DNA from: Aplidium turbinatum
Taxonomy: Eukaryota; Chordata; Ascidiacea; Aplousobranchia; Polyclinidae
Reading direction: 5' to 3'
Assembly: GCA_918807975.1 (NCBI GenBank)
Contig: OU964928.1
Location: 1,488,001-1,552,000 of the forward strand
DNA: 64,000 bases
Numbering within the stretch: the stretch's first letter is position 1; every line of letters begins with the position of its first letter. Of the stretch, positions 10,703-21,400 are shown one piece after another. A model generated the notes under the pieces. It made no database searches and was not told the DNA's origin. It saw nothing but the letters and a program-made list of their open reading frames with translations. The position numbers and the translations under genes are program-made.

Positions 10703-11270
10703 ATCCCGTTAGCTATGTGGTTAAGTGCCGAACTCAAGATCAAGCGGCGCTGGTTCGACTCTCGGGGTGTGCGCTTGAGCAACGCATTTCAGGACTGCTC
10801 ACCATTCAACGGCACCTAGTGAATGAAATAATTTCCCTATACTTGATTCAAGTGTAAGGTATGAGAAGATAAGGTTCTCATTGTACTAAGCCATCGGCAC
10901 TAACGAGAGTAGGGTGGCCAGTTCCTTTCTCTCGGCCGCCTTTCCTTCAGCTACTACGCCCACCCAACTTATACCCTGAGTAGAGGTGAGCAGTGTTTGT
11001 CAACAACCAGCTTAAGCCGAGAGTCGAACCAGGATTGCATGATTGGAAAGCGAGCGCCTCACCCGCTGCGCCATCTCAGAGCCATCGCACCTAGTGAATG
11101 GAATAATTCCCCGGCAAGAACACTTCCACAATCGGAAAACTTCACTCTGCCAATCTCGGTAACTAGCCCTGCGTCAAAAGCCTCTACAAGTATGCGGAAA
11201 TAGCAGGAATAACCATTAACCAATCAAGGCTTTGTCTGTCCGAGCATAAAAATTCAAAACCAACCAAACC
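10703..11270 (+). mobile_element. tRNA-derived SINE, family 1, split by SINE family 2
   Basis: Head at 10703-10837 (A box GTTAGCTATGTGGTTAAGTG, B box GGTTCGACTCTCG); body resumes at 11087-11270. The break is a second SINE at 10838-11086 with a long target duplication. It shares its insertion site with the SINE at 1519. Confidence 0.85.
10838..11086 (-). mobile_element. tRNA-derived SINE, family 2
   Basis: On the minus strand a tRNA-like head reads CTGAGATGGCGCAGCGGG, then CAATCCTGGTTCGACTCTCG (B box), followed by a body of about 170 bp. It is flanked by a 26-bp target duplication with three differences (10812-10837 and 11087-11112). Those bases belong to the SINE it entered. The sequence is unrelated to family 1 outside the promoter boxes. 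Confidence 0.8.
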
Positions 11271-12467
11271 AGCCATATCCATTAATATTCATTTCACATT
11301 ACGAGCAACAATAAAACAATAGATTATACGCGGCAATGTTAATATGCAATCAAGAATACAAAACAAAAATTAAAGAAGCTTATTGGTAAAACTATTTCAT
11401 TACCAAGGACAATAGTCGAACAATGAACATATTGTATAAAGCTGCGTGAACAATGGGCACCATTTGCGCTGATGAGCTTGATACATAGATTTGAACAGTT
11501 TCAAATATTCAATCTACAACACACATGAACAATCGAAGCTGCAATCGCGTCAATAACAATCAGGTGATGGGAGAACAACGACAAATGAAACAATACGTTG
11601 AAAGATGTTAATGAATAATCAGATGACAAGAAAGAACTCTATGATGCAACAGACCGAACAGCAAGCACGCATAATTATCGACGTCACCATCGAGTAGTTG
11701 CCTGTTTAATTAGATCTATCATGTCTGCGGTTTTCAAAAGTTGCTCAACTTTGGCATCATCTCTGTGTCGTGACAGGTTTGCAGTTAGCAAGGTTGCCAG
11801 ATGTTTTCAAAATTCAAAAAAAATAGTACAATTTCGCACGAAAATCGCGGAACTGGCAACCCTGGCAGTCAGTCCATGTCATGGCAATGAAGCTTAAACT
11901 GAAGACGAACAATCTCAAACGAAAAAGCACGACATGGCAGCTCTGAAAACATGGGAGTGGATGGCGCATGGAAGTTAAACAATCAGCGATGCATTCCACG
12001 AATCGATCACACGCGAAGAAACTTCCATCGGAATAGTTCAACTACGCACGAGCGATACTAAACATGAGGATGAAGTGTCAAGTCAAATAAACTCTGCTGA
12101 AAGAAATCATATCGGTCACCGTGTATTCATTGGAAGAAAATAGTTTGCTTTATGCGTTTGGATGAACATGAACTTGTGTTTCATGGTTAATCGTTGATGA
12201 AAATTGCATTTGCTTCATCAAACATATACTTAATTAATTATGCCTATTGTTGTTCATTGTTCAAATCACAATGAAATCTCTTCTCCACAACTGTTGGTGG
12301 ATATTTGCGCCTATGCACAGCAGACGTAAAATAAATGCAGCGCGCGCAAACGAAAAAGCAAACCGAATAATTTAATCTAAGGCACCGAAACGTCACAAGC
12401 ACAAACGTGACGTCACACGCGCGCACAGACATGACGTTACGATGACGACGCAGAGCGTAGTAGCGGC
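11271..12467. other. Region downstream of PGM2, no gene seen
   Basis: Apart from a 76 bp hAT MITE at 11789-11864 there is no supportable gene. The 100 bases just beyond the PGM2 stop are CpG-rich for this window and include the octamer TGACGTCA at 12408-12415. The PGM2 3' UTR and polyadenylation site must lie here but cannot be fixed. Confidence 0.5.
11789..11864. mobile_element. Ultra-short hAT MITE (76 bp)
   Basis: Ends CAAGGTTGCCAGATG and GAACTGGCAACCCTG, with near-identical 8-bp flanks GCAGTTAG (11781-11788) and GCAGTCAG (11865-11872). The ends match those of the 219 bp element at 54649-54867, so both belong to one family. Confidence 0.8.
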
Positions 12468-15400
12468 TTAGGTCGGGCGGGTGAGGAAGCCATTCTTCTC
12501 CGGTTGATAGAATTCCTTGCACATGGCGGAAACCAACTCGTTCAACTCCTTTTCCAGTTCGGATCGTTGCCTGCAAGGGAATGACGGTCAATGACGTCAC
12601 CGCAACGACGGAGTGACGTTGCGTGACATAATTATCTTATCGAACAAATCGAGATCCACATCCTTTGCGGTACTTTAAACGGATGGGCATCAATTAGATG
12701 CACAACCAACTGGCGGCCACACATCGTGACTCACTAAAATACCAACAAGAGAAGGCTATTGATTCATCACAAGCTATTTTGTCACACAGAGGTTTTTCTC
12801 TGGTTAGTATGACGTCGCAAATACGTCACCCCCCTTAGAGTATTCCTGCTCCCAACAATCGGTCATCGGATCTGTCCTGTAGCTTCACCTTCGATATGAA
12901 AGATTCAATTAGAGATGGAAACACTCACGTTCCAGCCTTTCCGCAGATCTCCGAGTAATATTTGATCTTCGGCTCAGTCCCACTGGTTCGGATGGTGAGA
13001 ACAACCTCATTGGTAAAATAAAAGGTGATCATGTGACTTGAGGAGGAGGAAGGAAGAGACTGCGAAAATATAAGAACGGTTTACCATGGAGGAGCTTCCT
13101 AGAGATGCGGTTCTGTGAGGCAACAATAGAAACAGTTGGGCGTAACAAGAGCAGCACATTTTAATGAACAAATCCCACTGTTCTTAGGAGGACAAGGATG
13201 AAGAGGGAAGTTGTTACTAAATGTCTAGAACATTTGAAATCACCAACCAATGACAATGTCGCTTTCCGTTGTCCGCACTCATGAAAATAGCGCGTCATCA
13301 ATTCTTACAAATTGCCATCGCAGTAGAATTGCATCGGTCCATTTCATGGTTAGGAGTACAGGGCTCAAATGTATGAACTTGTGCTGGGATGATAAACTTC
13401 ACAAAAGTTTCACCACAAAGCGATGACGTTGATTGTGCATTGAGAACGCAGATAGTGAAGCATGAGATGGCAGAGCATGGAAGCAAGAATGAAACTGGCT
13501 TCCCACCGCTCTTTGGTCACGGAAAGCAAACATTTCTACTGCGATGCTTACAAATAAACATGAGATGTCTGCTGATATATTTGATCATGAAGACTAATGG
13601 CGGTTAATAACTAATAAATACATTCGGTTTCAACACATTTCGCACAATTTTCTTATAAAATCCACCTGCAAACACTTAGAGTCTGAACACACGTATCCTC
13701 AACCCGCACCACACAACACCCGAATACACGTATTCTCAATCCACACCACACAACACCCAAACACACGTATCCTCAACCCACACCACACCCGAACACACGT
13801 ATCCTCAACGCGCACCACACCCGAACACACGTATCCTCAACCCACACCACAGCCGAACACACGTATCCTCAACGCGCACCACACCCGAACACACGTATCC
13901 TCAACCCACACCACACCCGAACACACGTATCCTCAACGCGCACCACACCCGAACACACGTATCCTCAACCCACACCACACTGGGAACACACGTATCATCA
14001 ACCTGCACCACACAACACCCAAACACACGTATCCTCAACCCGACCACAACCGAACGCACGTATCATCAACCAGCACCACACAACACCCGAAATCAAGTGC
14101 GATCGATTGTACCGAAATAAAGAATGAAAACACTCCAAACAGATCTTATCAAAACAACCAAGTTTTGTTTTTTCTACAAAGCTGTCACAGCACCCTCTGT
14201 TAAATCATGTGACTTTCAGCCGACGTGAAGAAAAAGTGAAATATTAAGTTGTACATCGGGTGACTGCTGACCAGGCTACCACAACATGTAAAAGAAGATA
14301 ACCAATTTCATTTCCTACGTGTTGTCAGTTGGAACAACCGACTTCATATGAAGCTGTTACAACAAATACCGTCGGCAAATTATGTCGTTTTTGCATTGCT
14401 TCAGCTTCAATGTAAAACAACGGATTTTGCTGACTGGGAATTAATCAAGCGCTGGCTGCGTGGTCGAGTGGTGAAAACGTCTGCACGACGTTCGAAGGGG
14501 ATTGGTTCGACACCGCTCCAGAGCACGAGGCTGTGTTTGTGATTGTTTGAACTACCACTTTAACCTAGTGAGTGTCCACTGTCCGTGCCTCCATGGTTTG
14601 TGGAGATATGGACCTCCAGACTGATCAAAAAGTAGAGGCCGAATGTTTCAAGTTATCAACGTTTGCGGAAGCAGATGAAGTGGGTTGCTAACTTCAATCA
14701 TTGCCTTGGCCTGCAAGGTCCCCAGTGCCGGCATAAGGTGGTAAGACTCCAGGGATTGTGGGAAACAAAGTGGAGATTAATGAAGTTAGTTTTGTAAGAT
14801 GAATCCCTCTCGTGTTGCTTCCAGCAGCCAGGCGCGTTCGTAGTTTTAAATGAGATTGAGTTAGTGGAAGTGAAAAGAAGTTTTATGCGATGCAACAATA
14901 AACAGTTTTTATTTTGGCTTTAGTTCTCAACACAACAACAGCACAAAAAAGCAACTGCCTAGTGTTAAAGTGGCCACCACCAAATATTAGTAAGAATTAC
15001 CGCGTCCAGGCCTTCCTTGAAGAACTCCATGCATCCCTGGGCAATAAAATCAAAGATCGAGCGATGCCAAACAGATGCCTCACAAGAAGACAAACGAACG
15101 TAGAACAAACTAACTCTGCTTTTAAAAATAGCACCCTAACCTCATAGCTCAACCTCAACCCCAAATAAAACTTCCACTTACAGCCTTCCCTCCCTTGACC
15201 CTGCTGTCGAACCCGGTGGTCAGATCCCGAATCCCTCCGACCACGAACCGCGACAACGACCTCGGGTATCGGTGGCCCCTCTCCTCGTCACTGATCACGT
15301 CATCGCCGTCGTAGTGACGCAGGCGATGAAACATGACGTCAGTTTTCTTCTTGTCATGGCTGATGTAGTAGGAGTTGTTGCTGACGTGGCTGCCGTATCT

Positions 15401-18400
15401 GTTCAAACATCGGAATGAATATGATTACAAAAATGACGCAATGGACCAGGTGACGTCATAGGCAGTTTGAAGGGCAAAAAAATTATGCTCCGCGGTTCGG
15501 AAATAAATGTAAAAGCTTTTGAAAATAACTCTACAAATACAAAAAATAACAACGAACAGTGAATACGTAATGTGGCAGAACAAGCTAGGCCATGATCTGG
15601 TTACTTTTGATAGATGTTCTGAAGCTGCTGGGTGAGAGTGACGCCTTTGGTTTCCAGCACGCATGCGCATTCCGCAATGACGGACATGGCTGATATCCCA
15701 TCCTTGTCTAGTACGTTCGTGCCCAACATATAACCTGGGTGAAAGACAAGAAGATTATCGATCTTGAAATATCGCAAATAAAATATATTTCCACTCTATG
15801 GGTATTACCACACTCTTATCACTTAAGATCTGCACGTTTGATCTTAACTGTCACTGCAAACGTCGCACCAGTATTGTCAACCCCAGCCGACCGTCGTAGT
15901 GACATCATACGTGGTAGCGGGGGTTGTTGATGATTGTGACGTGAACAATGAAGCCGCATCACTCACCGATGGCTTCTTCGAATGCATAGAGCACCGTCTT
16001 CCCTTCCTTGATGAGCTGATCGCTTCGGTTCCCCATCCATTTAAACCCCGTCAGCGTATCCTGGGGAAGCATGAGGACGGTTATGAACGAAGTATCACTG
16101 ACGCAACGATATCATATAATAAACCGAATTTATTCTCAATCTCGAAGATATAGCAAAATTAACAACCAACAATTCCCACTGAATGAAAAGGGAACAGCGA
16201 AACAACTACAAAGGTCCTCAACTCAGCCGCCACCAAAGAAAAATGGACAAAATACGAGAATAACACATAACAAAGTGAATAACAACACGATGTTAAAACC
16301 CCGGCTGCCATGACAAGACCAATAATGTAGCATCGAAACATCGCCGTGGGCTTCCCTTAGACTTCAAGACATGCTCCTGTCAAGGCAAGCCTGGTACGTG
16401 GATGCACGTTGGTTGGGTTGGTACCATACGCAACGTCAAATCAACCGTTTTTTACATTGATTCAACTTTTGTAGCCACAGTCACAATGAGGTGTAATTTT
16501 TTAAATTGTCACGTCAGTGACCTCGAAAGAGAATCCTTCAACTTTTGCGATGGACTTCAATATCATGGAAGACACTGTACTGCTCAGCATGTAGACGTTC
16601 GAATGGTCCTTCTCACCGCTGTGTGAGGTCTGGTAGACATGCCAGGCCCACCATCCGAACAACGCCCCTGCAACACAATCAAGGGGTTTCTTTGTCAAAG
16701 TAACGACTCAGAACAAAGTGGAGTGATATATTCAGATCGTAGGACATTGAAAACAAAACAATTCGTTTTATGAGAGGATTTAGGCCGATGCAACACTTCA
16801 CAGTCACCAAACCCACCTAACTCATTTCCTGTGAAAACTTTCCAAGATCCGTTATCCTGCTTCTCTGCCACAGCGAGTCGATCCGCATCGGGATCGTTGG
16901 CAAGGATCACCCTGCATCCGGAAGCATCCGCGGTCCGTATCGACAAGGACTGGAAAACAAAGAAGAATCGATTGGTGGAGGAAACAATCTTCCGACAATC
17001 CTTATAGTGACGTCATAACCGATAATGGACGAATTCGAGTAGATGAAGTCGTCGACAGGCCAATGCAGAAAAGTCAGCATTGGATGAAAAATCATCAGAA
17101 AAGCCCGAAACAACATAAGGACAGTCCCTAAGTGTAACAAAAAGATAATCTTCTTTCCTCTCACCAGAACACCTTCTCCTTCCTCCGGATTGGGATACTT
17201 GACGGTGGAAAATTCGGGATCAGGATTCATTTGCTCCGGAACATCTTCAAACATGGGGAGGTCGAAGGTCTGAAAAGATTTCCGCGCAAACTTCAAACCG
17301 ACCCCATGAACCGGTGTGTATGTAAACCTCAGTGACGTAGCCTTGTTTGTCGCCCTGATGAGTAACAAGCTGTGTCAGCATCGGGTTGCTTGTATCAATA
17401 AAGTGTACCAATTATTGTGCCAGTAGTTTATTGTAAACCTGGAGTAGGAACTTTAAACTAACCCACGAACATAAATAACATCTAAAACAAAACCTCCCGA
17501 CTTCACAGCCCTGGTTTACTGGTACACTAATACTTTAGGATTTATAGATTAATTGATAGCGCTCTCCCTGAGGGAACGCCACAAGTCGCATAGTACCACT
17601 CAACAACGATCGACTGTTGCCAATGGGACTGGCATGGAAGGGAGTTGAACTTGAAAATATATACATATCACAAAAGCATCGGTTCTAACAGAATAGATGC
17701 CCGCCCATGCGTTAAACTACCCGATGGCCAGCCGGTCATTTGAAATATCGGATCAGGTACAATATCTGGAACACGTTCATTCCTTGCCAAAATAAGCACA
17801 GAGGTAACGAAGGGTTAAGATTTCTATGCAATTGAATGTTAAAATATCCGTCTCAGCTGTTCATTTGAGGCAGTGCCTGGCTACCTATTGCGGCAGTAAC
17901 TTTGCAGGTTGGCGTAATAGGCTTGCATGACGTCATCGTATGGGTCAGTGACGTTGGGGGATTTCCGGCTCACGTGTTCATCCCAAATCTCGTCGCTGGA
18001 TGGAGCTAGACTTTGCAGAATAGCACCAGCAATGCCTGCAAACAAGATAAAGTTACCACTTGAAAGCAACTGTCAACCAAGCCACCAACTAGCAACTATG
18101 GCACCACAAATGTTTTGTTTATGACGTCGTATTGCTTTCGACGCACCGCGGCACTGGGTATCTGTTGACTACCTATGGCTAGCTACTCAGCATAATACAA
18201 AATTCCTTAAGAGGCAAATGAACTTGCGAGTAAGGTCAGGCTAAGCTACCATTACTGCTGAAGATACTTCGACCAGGTTTTACCATCGTGCTCTGAACAG
18301 TTTGTCTCACACGAAAGAAGGACATTATCGAAAAATGTATAATGTATTCCGCAACCACTGCATTGGTCTTGTTGCTTGGAAGCTTTCTTGAAGATTGAAA

Positions 18401-21400
18401 AGTTTGCGGCATACTTTTCTGTAAAAGTTTTCAGCACACAACAACCAGAGTGGGTCCACACCATAGGCGCCTAACTATTTTTTTGACCGTGGGGGCGAAA
18501 GCGTGTTTCATCAGCAGCAACGTAAATTCAGCAAAATGTCACGCAGATCGATGACGTAATTATGCCGTCACACTAGGATTGCTTTTATTGCCACACTCGG
18601 AGTTATCGCTATGTTCGCCCTATCGTTAATTATTATAAACAAAACTCGATCACTTCGTTTAAGCAAACACATGCCATGCGTCTGTTAGGGGTTGATGGAC
18701 TGCGACTCTTTTAAGCTAAGCACAACATAAAGTTCAGCAACGAACTAGATTTATTAGCATGAAACACGAGAGGAAAAGGTTTACTAAAAGGTATAGCCTA
18801 CTGTACTAATGGAATGACAATGTTTTGAAAATGGAATGCAAATACTAACTTGATCATACGCTTGAAAATATACCGGTTAAAAGTAAAATCATTCATGTTT
18901 ACATCAATTCAACAGCACGTCACCTTGAATAAATTTAGGAGTTGCTGACATCCGTAAACAGCCCTTGAAAATAGTTACGGAGAGACGTTTGATTAAGTTT
19001 TCCACTTGACATTTCTCCCTTTTCACTACAATGTCGCAACTTATGACTAACCTGCTTTCAATTCGCTGTAAAACGCCGGTTTTCGTGTTGTAAATGAAAC
19101 AAAAGATGCACATACTCCCGCCTTTGATCGGGTTTCTATGGCAACGGCCGTGTGTGCGCAATGTGGTTTGTACCAGCCCTTGTTGCGTTGGTTAATGTTA
19201 GTGGTTACCTCGGGCCGAGACTTCAAGTTCATTTTCACAGCGAGCGATTCACTGCAGAGGTTTCGACTTTCGAAAGCGACATCCAGTCTGTTTGCAAGTG
19301 CATAAAGCTAAACGCACGCTCCGTGTCTACATAGCAAATTGTGTTGTTTTTGGGTGCGTCTGCAGACGTTAAATCAATGTAAAATGACAGATTTTGTGGT
19401 CTGGTGTGGGATTGTAGCATCGCTGCTCGTTCTGGTGATTATTTATCGCGAAGCTGTTGCGGTTTGCATTTAAAAAATGTTTTCCTGCTGCCGATCGCTA
19501 GTTTATCTATTGTTTTATGTATCAATACAGCATAAAAGTTGCCCCCACGCAGAAATATGCGTGGGGGCCGGGCCCCCACGGGTTAGGCGCCTATGGTCCA
19601 CACCATACCTGAATCGTGGGGAGGTATGATCTGTGAGCCGTTCTCCCAGTAAACTTTATAGCCATTGTCCTGCTTGGGATTGTGGGAGGCCGTTACCATG
19701 ATGCCGGCGCATGCCTTGTACCGCGTCACTCCGTACGGCTGGGGGAGGATAGGATAAGTTTAATTTACATACAAACAATGTCATTTCGTGAAAAAGGAAA
19801 AAAAAAGATAAAACTTTCATGTAGAATGTAGATATTGTAGATAGTGGAAATGCTAAAAGTAAAATGTTGCCAAGCACCACGAATCTGCCGACTAAGTGGC
19901 CAGATTTTGGGCGCTCAGAGCGGGCGTGGTAGGCGCTGTCCCAACATGTACCTCAGTACGACAGATGACAATAATGTTTATGATAATGGCAATACTACTC
20001 ACCACGAAGGGAGTTGGAGTTATCTTGGAGTACAAATAAACTTTGATCCCGTCTTTCAGGAATACATTGGCGGCCAAAGCTGCAAACCTGACACAAAACC
20101 GAATGAAGGGAAAGTTAATCTTTGATGGTCCAGTCGATATCGATAGATTTGATGTTGTGGAACATTCCGGTAACGCGCCTAATTGTCTTATCTAATCAAT
20201 GATTACTCACATAAGGAAGTAAGCATTACTATCAAATTGCTGTGCTTGGCAAACAAGGCCTTGTACGACAAAATAGTTGCAGCGTTTTTGTTTTATTCAA
20301 TGCAATCCCACTACCTTTTACCGATGCGAGAAGTGGCCGTGACAGCTCAATGCATTAAAAATAAGCATTTCAAACCGGTTTACTAACATCAACATTAAAG
20401 CAATTGATTGAGTTTCACTTTTAGCAGCATGATTGTTGCTTACTTCACAATCGAGATATAAACGATCTGTTTTAGCCTGATGCTGCGAGTTCGCTGTAGT
20501 AATAGCGAATTGCACTAGCTTTTGGAACACAGTTTCCTACTTATGTGCTGTGACGAATGGCGTTGAAGTCAGTGAGTCGTTGTTTAATGCGGCTCTTTTG
20601 TTTGGCTCCAGGCTGCTGTCTGTCGAGTTTCTGTATTGTTAGGCGTTATTGCTGTGAAATTTTGTGAACACTTTAGTTCATATAAGTTCGGTCATTGAAC
20701 AACAGTACCTCGCCGAATTTGAATTTTCAATATTTCCAGAGCAAACGACGCGGTACAATTAAGCTTCAAAGCTAGGCCATTTTCATAAGTAGACAGAATC
20801 CAAAAATCAAAAACCGTGCCGAACGGGAAGAACTTCGTCACCTAATTTATTAATCAACTGATTCAACAAAATTTCACAGCAATAACGCCTAACAACACAA
20901 AAACTCAACAGACAGCAGCCTCAAGCCAAACAAAAGAGCCGTATTAAAAAACGACTCACTGACTTCAACACCATTCGTTATAGTACATGACTAGGGAGCA
21001 GTGTTCCGAACGCTGGAGCAATTCGCTATGACTGTGCAGAGAACTCGCAGCACCAGGCTAAAACAGGTCGTTAATATCTACATTGTGAAGTAATTAACAT
21101 TAAATCTTTTACTAACATTGTTAGCAAATATTGCAAGCAAGAAATCTGAATAACAAATGTATTTGACGGAATGGCCCGTTTCGGTGAGTCCGATTCGGTG
21201 AGTCTGATCACTATTCGATGATTTTTTCAATTTTTTTTTTTTTAATTATCGGGTACCATAGCCTAATTATCATTGCCGTTTTAGGGTTAGGATTAGGGGT
21301 TAGAGGTTAGGAACTCACCGAATCGGACTCACCGAATAGTAGCAGACCCGTATTTGAAGTACAATAGTACATTTGTCCATGCAGGAGTTTTGATGTGTGC

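Larger units (their letters stand above)
7413..11270. repeat. Duplicated segment, copy B (interrupted)
   Basis: Copy B of the segment at 1-1797. Matching blocks are 7413-7880, 9773-10511 and the SINE from 10703. Unlike copy A it is broken by a LINE insertion (about 7879-9767), a 185 bp element (10512-10696) and a second SINE family (10838-11086). Comparing the copies dates these insertions after the duplication. Confidence 0.85.

Noticed and set aside
12244-12600. 118-residue minus-strand frame
   Set aside because: It overlaps the last PGM2 exon in a different frame; the spliced PGM2 reading explains the conserved part.
13685-14092. CRISPR-like array
   Set aside because: Repeats are contiguous tandem units with no unique spacers, in an animal intron: a minisatellite.
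21240-21320. Interstitial telomeric repeat
   Set aside because: The TTAGGG-like words number only a few and lie inside a short foldback element.
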